Shown piece after piece: positions 5,633 through 10,739 of a stretch of 10,739 nucleotides of DNA (its first letter is position 1; each line of letters begins with the position of its first letter). The position numbers were made by a program, and so were the translations under genes. The notes beneath the pieces are model-generated. The model was not told the origin of the DNA. It saw nothing but the letters and a program-made list of their open reading frames with translations, and searched no databases. Where the stretch lies: assembly GCA_003454975.1 (NCBI GenBank), contig DMST01000485.1, forward strand, positions 853-11,591, given 5' to 3'. Source of the DNA: Cytophagales bacterium (GTDB lineage: Bacteria > Bacteroidota > Bacteroidia > Cytophagales > Cyclobacteriaceae).

Positions 5633-6544
5633 CTAGATATCGGCTGATTTCCGGTAAGCACCGGGCGATCGCTGGGTGTGTTTTTTGAAAAACCGGCTGA
5701 AATGGGTGGCCTCACTGAAGCCCAGGCGGTGGGCAATTTCTTTAGAGCTGAGGGCCGTGCCCCGCAGCAGCGATTTGGCTACCGACAGAGTACGCTCGGC
5801 GATCCACTCGTTCACGGTGCGTCCGGTTTTGCTCTTGATCACCGAGCTTAGGTAGTTGGGATGCAAGTGCAGAGCCTCTGCAAAGTGCTGCACCTGCCAT
5901 TTGCCCTCCGTAGTGTCGGCATCCAAGAGCTTTTTGGACTCCGCTTCCAATAGCTGCTTGAAGGACTTTACTAGCTGTGAGGTGCGGCTGCCTTCCTCTA
6001 TAGGGTTGTAGTGCAACCACGATTTCTCCTTCAACTTGAGCAGCAGCACCAGAAACAGGCCGCCCAATATCTTGCTTTGGTACGGCGAAGCGCGTTGAGA
6101 CTCTGCGTGTATTTGTGCGTATAGCGTTTCCAACTCCACAAACTCTTGGGCCGAAAGTACTTGCGGCGGCACAATTTCGGCCAAAAGGAAAGGGAACTCC
6201 CCGTAGATTTCGGGATGTACATGCTCCCGCAAGAAGGCTTCCGTCAGGGTAATGATGTAGCCTTCTTTGGAGGAGGTGAGCTCGTAAGATTTGAGGTGGC
6301 CGGGATTGGTAAAGTATATAGACCGGGCCCCGAAGGGAAACTGATGGTCGTCTAACAGGTAGGTGCCGGTCCCTTGCTTAGTCAGAATGAAAGAGAAATA
6401 ATCTGCCCGTAGCTTAGGTGAAGCAAAGGGAATCTGGGGATGGATATCGGGGATACTCAGAATGGTGAAATCAAGTTCACCTTCCAGGGGTATGCCCAAG
6501 GTGCGGTACAGGTCGGCGATGCTATGGTGCACGAGAATTTCCAT
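5633..6544 (-). CDS. AraC-family transcriptional regulator (cupin-type N-terminus)
   Basis: This 303-residue regulator has an N-terminal cupin-like sensing domain (about 25-105, including ADYFSFILTKQGTGTYLLDD and ARSIYFTNPGHLKSYEL). A helical linker with dimerisation potential follows (about 130-200, LGGLFLVLLLKLKEKS). The C-terminal AraC domain has a first helix-turn-helix at about 217-242 (VQHFAEALHLHPNYLSSVIK) and a second at about 264-290 (SSKEIAHRLGFSEATHFSRF), ending RSPGAYRK. Both motifs look intact. This domain order is common in Bacteroidota regulators located next to oxidoreductases. The start is nine bases past the DUF4345 stop, so the two genes are almost certainly co-transcribed. 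The aldo/keto reductase follows 88 bp downstream and is the likely target, by position. Confidence 0.95.
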   Translation of the reverse strand: MEILVHHSIADLYRTLGIPLEGELDFTILSIPDIHPQIPFASPKLRADYFSFILTKQGTGTYLLDDHQFPFGARSIYFTNPGHLKSYELTSSKEGYIITLTEAFLREHVHPEIYGEFPFLLAEIVPPQVLSAQEFVELETLYAQIHAESQRASPYQSKILGGLFLVLLLKLKEKSWLHYNPIEEGSRTSQLVKSFKQLLEAESKKLLDADTTEGKWQVQHFAEALHLHPNYLSSVIKSKTGRTVNEWIAERTLSVAKSLLRGTALSSKEIAHRLGFSEATHFSRFFKKHTQRSPGAYRKSADI

Positions 6545-6553
6545 TCCTTTAAG

Positions 6554-6943
6554 TTATTCACCTTTTGGGGAAGCCCCCAACTGGGATAGTAACCTCCACC
6601 CCACCAGAACAATGGTGACTTCCAAGGCCAGGTTGAGGTACATCATACTATTGGGAGTGCCGTCTACGCAGATTCCCACCGTTCTGCCGAAGGCCATGCC
6701 ACCCACAACCAACATGGCGGCGATGGTACCCAGCCTATGCGTGGCAGGGTTTTTATGTATCAGGTAAAGCAATATGCCGAAACCCAAAGAGATGCCTCCG
6801 TAAGTAGATCGCATGTCAATGAAACCGGAAGAGGTCGCTGGCACCCCATCAGTGATGAAGGTGCTGAGGGCTGCCGGAAAGAATATAAATCCTAACCCGT
6901 ACAGGAAAAAAACAACGGAGTTCACGAGGATAAAGACTTTCAT
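6554..6943 (-). CDS. DUF4345 family four-helix membrane protein
   Basis: This 129-residue protein is predicted to cross the inner membrane four times, at about 3-25, 47-63, 71-90 and 102-120. It matches the DUF4345 pattern: FFPAALSTFI after the first helix, then the polar block DMRSTYGGISLGFGILLYL, then GRTVGICVDGTPN and a last helix beginning NLALEVTIVLVG. The function of the family is unknown; it is often found next to AraC regulators or small oxidoreductases. Here it is the first of three genes DUF4345, AraC and aldo/keto reductase. Its start is 43 bp past the stop of the DUF6090-like gene, a spacer with no clear promoter, so transcription could continue from upstream. The purine-rich AAAGGAG upstream is too far from the ATG to be a normal ribosome binding site. 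Confidence 0.9.
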   Translation of the reverse strand: MKVFILVNSVVFFLYGLGFIFFPAALSTFITDGVPATSSGFIDMRSTYGGISLGFGILLYLIHKNPATHRLGTIAAMLVVGGMAFGRTVGICVDGTPNSMMYLNLALEVTIVLVGWRLLSQLGASPKGE

Positions 6944-6986
6944 GATCTTGTTTTTTTTCTCCTTTTATAAAGGGCAATTTTTCGCA

Positions 6987-7673
6987 TTATCGATTCTCTA
7001 TTTCACTCTCGATGTCTCTCATCAATTCCTTTAGGTTCACCTCCACCTCTTTATACAAACCCAAAATGAAGGTGCGGTTCCGTTTGATCTTCCAAAGGTA
7101 GCTGAGTAGCACCTTCTGGTCAGCCTCGCTAATGGGTAACGGTAGGGCAATAGAACTGATATTACCGACCGAATCGTACGTAAACTGGGGCGCAATAACC
7201 TGGTTGATTTCTTTAAAATAGTTTTCTTGAAATTGCAGTTCGTAGTACTCCTCTTCCAGCTTTTTTAAGTATTGATAATCAAATTCATATACGGAGATGA
7301 TTTGCTTCCTCAGCGAGTCGTTTTTGATTAGTTCGAATCCTCTGGATTTTAAAGTCTCATACCCGGAGGTATTTTGAATGGAGACAAAGTCACGGGTCAG
7401 TAGGCCGTAGTACCCTTCCAAGGAGTCGAGGCTTACGGGCTCATTCGTAAATACCTTACGCCAATAGGTACAGGCCTGGATGCCCCGTACGTGCCCCATG
7501 GTGTTTTCGCCCACGTCCAACACGTCCTTCTCCAATCCGTTCAGAATCTCGGTGAGTATCTTCGTCTCCGCTCGGTGGTCTCGCCGATTGTCGTTCCAGT
7601 TGTTGAGCGCGAAAGCGGCAATGACTGCTATGAAAATGGACAAGAACTCGAACCCGTATTTCTTCCAACTCAT
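6987..7673 (-). CDS. DUF6090-like membrane-anchored protein
   Basis: This 228-residue protein has one N-terminal membrane helix (about 8-24, FEFLSIFIAVIAAFALNNWN). A charged, largely helical region follows, starting with NRRDHRAETKILTEILNGLEKD. The layout and the blocks ALNNWND and SGYETLKSRGFELIKNDSLRKQIISVYE resemble the Bacteroidota DUF6090 family, whose members begin with a helix ending in INNWNE and have an equivalent SGAYETLKSSG segment. A coiled-coil-like part is visible at about 133-155 (YLKKLEEEYYELQFQENYFK). The function of the family is unknown; the shape suggests a signal-anchored periplasmic or cytoplasmic helical domain. The start is 16 bp past the upstream gene's stop, so the two form an operon. 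Confidence 0.8.
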   Translation of the reverse strand: MSWKKYGFEFLSIFIAVIAAFALNNWNDNRRDHRAETKILTEILNGLEKDVLDVGENTMGHVRGIQACTYWRKVFTNEPVSLDSLEGYYGLLTRDFVSIQNTSGYETLKSRGFELIKNDSLRKQIISVYEFDYQYLKKLEEEYYELQFQENYFKEINQVIAPQFTYDSVGNISSIALPLPISEADQKVLLSYLWKIKRNRTFILGLYKEVEVNLKELMRDIESEIENR

Positions 7674-7689
7674 AAGGTTTCTTTATACA

Positions 7690-7995
7690 TTAATCCTCTC
7701 CTTCAATGGAAATATCCAGTAGCTCGTTCCCTATTTTCAAGCCCAGCAACAGGTCTAGGAATTCCTCGTCTGCTGATACAATGAGTAAAGTATAGGGTTT
7801 TGTTTCGCTGGAAACCTCCACCTGCTCTATGGCGTTAATTCTTACTGTAAAGGCTAAAGAGCCACTAAGCGGAACTTGGACAAACCAGTCCTCCTGAGCG
7901 GTCCCTTCTTTCAGTTCTCCTATCAGATAGAACTCCTCTCTGCTCCGGATGGCAAAGCTGTCTATCACTTCAAATTGTCCTTGCCGCGTTGGCAT
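7690..7995 (-). CDS. Small EF-Tu domain-2-like beta-barrel protein (hypothetical)
   Basis: This 101-residue acidic protein has no signal peptide or membrane segment. It reads as a chain of beta strands: FEVIDSFAIRSREEFYLIGEL, then WFVQVPLSGSLAFTVRINAIEQVEV, then YTLLIVSADE and a C-terminal LLLGLKIGNELLDISIE. The order (strand, 'liGel.eG', 'v.vPl.g', 'i.aIE', 'gL.i..Ell.I') recalls domain 2 of translation factors such as EF-Tu, seen as a single small barrel in some Bacteroidota proteins. This is a pattern judgement, and there is no GTPase domain. It is the first gene of a five-gene minus-strand run and is divergent from the GH16 gene, with 140 bp between start codons. A possible -7 box, TACCCTTG (8026-8033, one mismatch), lies 31 bases upstream. 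Confidence 0.7.
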   Translation of the reverse strand: MPTRQGQFEVIDSFAIRSREEFYLIGELKEGTAQEDWFVQVPLSGSLAFTVRINAIEQVEVSSETKPYTLLIVSADEEFLDLLLGLKIGNELLDISIEGED

Positions 7996-8064
7996 CTCTT
8001 TGGGGTGGGGTCTCAGATTGGTTCACAAGGGTACTAAGATATTGGTTTTGTGTTGGCGCATCCA

Positions 8065-8092
8065 GAAAGTGCAGACTTACCACTTTCGTTTG
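8065..8092 (+). promoter_or_regulatory. Inverted repeat overlapping possible -7 box of GH16 gene
   Basis: GAAAGTG (8065-8071) and CACTTTC (8081-8087) are exact reverse complements nine bases apart. TTCGTTTG (8085-8092), one mismatch from TAnnTTTG, overlaps the right half. This arrangement suits a site where a dimeric regulator controls the glucanase promoter, whose start would lie about 35-40 bases before the ATG at 8136. No -33 element is visible at the usual distance. Confidence 0.4.
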
Positions 8093-8135
8093 GGACTTCT
8101 TCAGTCAAATTCGCATCTTACTTTCTACCAAACCC

Positions 8136-8987
8136 ATGACACTCTTGGCACGCTTTCTCGGTCCTTTCTCCCAATTAGTTGTTCTGCTTGCTATGCTAGT
8201 AGGTTCTTCCTGCTCTTCAGATAAAGAAACCTCCATTGTGACCTTTGACTCCCTGGTTTGGGCGGATGAGTTTGAAGGGGCCGGAGCGCTGGACACTGCT
8301 AAGTGGTTTCACCAAACCCAATTGCCCCCGTGGGGAGAGTGGTTCGGGGGTTTGATTAACCACTATACGGACCGGGTGGAAAACTCTTACCAGCAAGATG
8401 GGTACTTGCACTTGTTGGCAAAGCGGGAGTCATTCGAGGATCAGGGGTATGAAAAGGAGTTTACTTCGGCCCGGCTCAATTCCAAGTTTGCCTTCACCTA
8501 TGGCCGGGTAGAGGTGCGGGCCAAAGTGCCCCAAGGGGTGGGTACCTGGCCTGCCATCTGGATGCTCAATACCAACATTACCGAGGCCGGCGCTTATTGG
8601 GAGCAGCAGGGCTACGGTACCACTAGCTGGCCTCACTGTGGCGAAATCGATATTCTGGAGCACTGGGGCAAAAACCAGGATTATGTATCCAGTGCGGTGC
8701 ATACCACCTCCAGCTATGGCGATCAGGTAATAAATGTAGGGGGCAAGAAGATTGACAATGCGTCTACTGATTTCCATACCTACGGCCTGGAGTGGACTAA
8801 GGAAAAGCTAGTGTTCTCGGTAGACGGAGATAATTATTACTCCTACCAGCCGACGGTGCGCGACTCCACCACCTGGCCTTTCGATATGGAGTACTACTTC
8901 CTCCTCAACATTGCCATCGAACGGGGTATTGACTCCTCCTTTCAAGAAAGCCCTCTGGTGGTGGACTACATTCGGGTGTATCAGTAG
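8136..8987 (+). CDS. GH16 laminarinase-like beta-glucanase, lipoprotein
   Basis: This 283-residue protein is a glycoside hydrolase of family 16, laminarinase type (likely subfamily GH16_3), expected to cleave beta-1,3-glucan. The catalytic motif is GEIDILEHWG: Glu170 as nucleophile, Asp172 as helper and Glu175 as acid/base, in the ExDxxE form typical of laminarinases. Other family blocks are LVWADEFEGAG (40-50), YTDRVENSY, TSARLNSKFAFTYGRVEVRA, GTWPAIWMLN, HTYGLEWTKEKLVFSVDG and the ending VVDYIRVYQ. The ATG at 8136 is chosen over an upstream one at 7989 because it gives a proper signal peptide with Cys26 in VGSSC. The residues after the cysteine (SSDKE) are acidic with a lysine, like Bacteroidota signals for surface export. 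The lipobox is imperfect (Gly at -3). There is no carbohydrate-binding module and no SusC/SusD pair nearby. Confidence 0.96.
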   Translation: MTLLARFLGPFSQLVVLLAMLVGSSCSSDKETSIVTFDSLVWADEFEGAGALDTAKWFHQTQLPPWGEWFGGLINHYTDRVENSYQQDGYLHLLAKRESFEDQGYEKEFTSARLNSKFAFTYGRVEVRAKVPQGVGTWPAIWMLNTNITEAGAYWEQQGYGTTSWPHCGEIDILEHWGKNQDYVSSAVHTTSSYGDQVINVGGKKIDNASTDFHTYGLEWTKEKLVFSVDGDNYYSYQPTVRDSTTWPFDMEYYFLLNIAIERGIDSSFQESPLVVDYIRVYQ

Positions 8988-9047
8988 GCTATCCTGCACC
9001 TAAGCTGGAAGTGGCTTTTGCTGTCAGGGTACCGGTCAGGCGCTGTT

Positions 9048-9062
9048 AGCATGGTTAATGCT
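9048..9062. repeat. Small stem-loop between convergent genes
   Basis: AGCAT (9048-9052) and ATGCT (9058-9062) are reverse complements around a five-base loop, in the 94-bp spacer where the GH16 and DUF6265 genes converge. The position suits a bidirectional transcript end, but the stem is short and lacks a T-run. Confidence 0.25.
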
Positions 9063-9081
9063 CGGAAGTCATTTGCTATTA

Positions 9082-9564
9082 TCATTTATGCTTCCTCTTC
9101 ATCGGGAATACTTGGCTCCGGTATTGGCCGTTGACGGTACCCGATATTTCGGCCACCAGCGAATCCGGGGAGATGCGTTCGTATTTGATGGTTTGAGGGA
9201 AATCATGTGCAGGGTTTTCAAATCGCATCATATGGTCCGTAACTGCCGTCTGTTCAAACTTGATCGGTTCCCCTTCGTTCTGGTTTTTGACCGTGGGCAC
9301 ATACCATAATTTTCCGTTTTCACTGGTGATCCTGATGGTTTCAAATACCACCGTATCTTGTTGATTGAGGATATAGCTCATCCCCGTCAGTTCTTGGTCA
9401 TTTGCCTTCCTCCAGGTCTCAAATACACTCCCACGAGAGGTTTTATTTTCCCAAGTTCCTATCAGCCATGCAGCCTTGTCCATGTTGTGAGTAGGCTGGG
9501 TTGCCGATGCACACAGGATCATGAGCCCGATACTTAGAATGAAGAATTTTGCTCCTGTTTTCAT
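9082..9564 (-). CDS. Secreted DUF6265 family protein
   Basis: This 160-residue protein begins with a signal peptide (MKTGAKFFILSIGLMILCASA, likely cut after Ala21). Cys18 is preceded by Leu, so this does not look like a lipobox. The mature part matches DUF6265: the opening WLIGTWENKTSRGSVFETW, then QELTGMSYILNQQDTVVFET, the central YVPTVKNQNEGEPIKFE, the block RFENPAHDFPQTIKYERISP and SLVAEISGTVNGQ. It resembles a lipocalin-like beta barrel; its ligand is unknown. A longer frame to 9609 would need a TTG start and would bury the signal peptide, so the ATG at 9564 is preferred. The AraC gene ends 88 bp upstream on the same strand. The two probably form an operon or a regulator-target pair. Confidence 0.9.
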   Translation of the reverse strand: MKTGAKFFILSIGLMILCASATQPTHNMDKAAWLIGTWENKTSRGSVFETWRKANDQELTGMSYILNQQDTVVFETIRITSENGKLWYVPTVKNQNEGEPIKFEQTAVTDHMMRFENPAHDFPQTIKYERISPDSLVAEISGTVNGQYRSQVFPMKRKHK

Positions 9565-9652
9565 AAAAGAATGGGGTAAGGTGAACCTCCCTTTTGTTTC
9601 TTTCGGCAAGATGGAACCCCGGAAAACAGGATGATTGTAAAATTTCGACGTT

Positions 9653-10468
9653 CTACTCTTCGCCGTAAAAAAGGGAGGACATTTTCAACTGTTGGCCGTA
9701 GACTTCGCGAGGCGTATGCCCAGTAAATTTTTTAAAATCTTTGTTGAAATGGGCTTGATCATAGAATTCCCCTTCGTGTGCTAAAGAGGTCAGGCTGGTG
9801 TAGTTGTTACTCAAAAGCTTCTTAAGGGCCGTTTGCAGCCGTATCGTCTTTGCGAGTTGCTTGGGGCTGAGGCCAATGGCCTTGGCAAATCTTCGCTCTA
9901 GCTGCCGTTGGCTGATGGGGGTGCTTTGGGTGAGAGCCTCGATAGTGAGCTGGCCGTTGGCCGTCAGGATAATCTCCACCGTAGATTTAATTACCCGATC
10001 CATGTTCTTCTTCAGGGTAAGTTGATCAAAAAGGAACCTTTCCAGCACCTTGATCCTGGCCTCGGTAGAAGGAGCATTTAGAATGTGGCTTTCCAGAAGG
10101 ATTCCTTCGGTACCAAAAAGGTCGCCTACCGAAATCGCCGTGTTCTTCATTTTATCGGCCGGAAAGTCCGAGAATGGCAGAAAGCCATCGGGATGGAACC
10201 GGGCCGAGAAGATACCCGTAACCCCAATGGGTTGGATTTCCAGCGGCTGAGTAAGTTGGCCAATCACGAAAGACCGGGGCTGGATCAGGAACTCGGTTTC
10301 CGTATGGTATTGCCGGTACAGGTCGCCGTAGTGAAAGATGAATTCCATGCAGCCGTCCGGCACAATGACCTGCTTTTCGGGGGCCTCCTCCTTCGGACTT
10401 TCCAGAGTCCAATAGCACTTAATGAAAGGGCTTAGTTCGTCGTTCGGCTCGAAGGTGAGGTATTCCAT
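9653..10468 (-). CDS. AraC-family transcriptional regulator (DUF6597-type N-terminus)
   Basis: This 271-residue regulator has the DUF6597 N-terminal domain, recognised from ELSPFIKCYWTLESP, VIVPDGCMEFIFHYGD and IGVTGIFSARFHPDGFLPF (residues about 11-100). The C-terminal AraC DNA-binding domain has its first helix-turn-helix at about 173-198 (LTIEALTQSTPISQRQLERR) and its second at about 222-248, with the signature YDQAHFNKDFKKFTGHTPREV. The second motif starts SLTSLAHEGEFYDQAHF, where most relatives have a glycine-phenylalanine pair; this may tune DNA contact. The ATG at 10468 is preferred to 10495 because it starts at the family's usual MEYLTFEP, and a dyad covers the leader. The DUF6265 gene follows and is the likely target. 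The alpha-hydroxy-acid dehydrogenase gene ends 58 bp upstream. Confidence 0.94.
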   Translation of the reverse strand: MEYLTFEPNDELSPFIKCYWTLESPKEEAPEKQVIVPDGCMEFIFHYGDLYRQYHTETEFLIQPRSFVIGQLTQPLEIQPIGVTGIFSARFHPDGFLPFSDFPADKMKNTAISVGDLFGTEGILLESHILNAPSTEARIKVLERFLFDQLTLKKNMDRVIKSTVEIILTANGQLTIEALTQSTPISQRQLERRFAKAIGLSPKQLAKTIRLQTALKKLLSNNYTSLTSLAHEGEFYDQAHFNKDFKKFTGHTPREVYGQQLKMSSLFYGEE

Positions 10469-10477
10469 GAGGAGTGC

Positions 10478-10500
10478 TTGAGGGTTCTGAGGCACCTCAA
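10478..10500. promoter_or_regulatory. Dyad in the leader of the third AraC gene
   Basis: TTGAGG (10478-10483) and CCTCAA (10495-10500) are exact reverse complements 11 bases apart, with a second match GAGG-CA-CCTC (10489-10498) nested inside. The site ends about 10 bases before the AraC ATG, so it could be an autoregulatory operator or a hairpin near the ribosome binding region. Confidence 0.3.
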
Positions 10501-10509
10501 TATACTGTC

Positions 10510-10528
10510 AAAGAGCCAATTGCTCTTT
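10510..10528 (-). terminator. Hairpin overlapping the dehydrogenase stop codon
   Basis: AAAGAGC (10510-10516) and GCTCTTT (10522-10528) form a perfect seven-base stem with a five-base loop. On the minus strand the stem begins within the stop codon of the dehydrogenase gene, and three T bases end the right arm, a weak terminator tail. It would separate that gene from the AraC gene 58 bp downstream. Confidence 0.5.
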
Positions 10529-10739
10529 ACAACAAATGTGCTCCGCTTATTTCGGAAACGGAGGCTACCCCGGTTTGCTGCATGGCGAGCTTGAGCTCCG
10601 CCTGGAGCAACTTGAGCACTACTTCTACCCCCTCCTGCCCAAAAGCGCTAAGGCCCCACAAGTAGGGCCTGCCGATGCCCACCATGCTGGCCCCACGGGC
10701 CAGAGCTTTGAATACATCCTTTCCCCGTCGCACGCCCCC
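10527..10739 (-). CDS. FMN-dependent alpha-hydroxy-acid dehydrogenase, 3' end only
   Basis: The last 70 residues of a gene that runs off the right edge are visible. They match the C-terminus of the FMN-dependent alpha-hydroxy-acid dehydrogenase family (lactate dehydrogenase/oxidase, glycolate oxidase). GGVRRGKDVFKALARGAS is the strand-helix that holds the FMN phosphate, followed by VGIGRPYLWGLSAFGQEGVE, both strongly conserved. The final helix ELKLAMQQTGVASVSEI is also typical. The enzyme oxidises L-2-hydroxy acids to 2-oxo acids in a TIM barrel; the catalytic histidine and substrate arginines lie outside the window, so the substrate cannot be judged. The hairpin overlapping the stop may end this transcript. 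Confidence 0.93.
   Translation of the reverse strand, partial: GGVRRGKDVFKALARGASMVGIGRPYLWGLSAFGQEGVEVVLKLLQAELKLAMQQTGVASVSEISGAHLL

Noticed and set aside
5742..6020. Minus-strand frame of 92 codons within the cupin-type AraC gene
   Set aside because: It is an out-of-frame shadow of an intact AraC DNA-binding domain.
31..8633. A 12-bp word TACCACTAGCTG occurs at about 31-42 and again near 8621-8632
   Set aside because: Both copies lie inside unrelated coding sequences with different flanks; a single short match is expected by chance.

Overview
The window looks like chromosomal DNA of a member of the Bacteroidota, probably a free-living or marine Cytophagales- or Saprospiria-like species. 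The evidence is the gene content: DUF4345, DUF6265 and DUF6090-like proteins, AraC regulators with Bacteroidota-type N-termini, a laminarinase-type GH16 lipoprotein, a CGCCGG-motif lipoprotein, few Shine-Dalgarno sequences, and occasional matches to the Bacteroidota -7 box TAnnTTTG. The genus cannot be fixed by eye. I saw no rRNA, tRNA, CRISPR array, IS element or phage gene.

Layout, left to right. (1) 1-2383, all on the minus strand: a CGCCGG lipoprotein, an AraC regulator, an SRPBCC/START-like protein and a DinB-like protein cut by the left edge. (2) 2594-3134, the first plus-strand gene: a small stand-alone protein with a complete cytidine-deaminase-type zinc signature (HAE plus PCxxC). 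(3) 3222-4169, minus: a secreted protein with one DxDxDG motif, then a DUF2200 protein. (4) A 409-bp spacer with palindromes. (5) 4579-7995, a minus-strand run read as EF-Tu-domain-2-like small protein, DUF6090-like membrane-anchored protein, DUF4345 four-helix membrane protein, AraC regulator, aldo/keto reductase. (6) 8136-8987, plus: an isolated GH16 beta-1,3-glucanase-like lipoprotein. (7) 9082-10739, minus: the 3' end of an FMN-dependent alpha-hydroxy-acid dehydrogenase, an AraC regulator with a DUF6597-type N-terminus, and a secreted DUF6265 protein.

Three AraC regulators of three different N-terminal types each sit directly upstream of one small enzyme or binding-protein gene: SRPBCC, aldo/keto reductase and DUF6265. 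This suggests three small 'sensor plus effector' cassettes rather than one pathway. The DUF4345-AraC-reductase unit is the tightest, with a 9-bp gap between its first two genes.

Most of the window is ordinary accessory metabolism and regulation. The item most worth a second look is the orphan deaminase-fold protein at 2631-3134. It has no recognisable toxin-delivery module or immunity partner next to it. The two-gene set at 6987-7995 and the candidate operators at 5609-5629, 8065-8092 and 4456-4482 come next.
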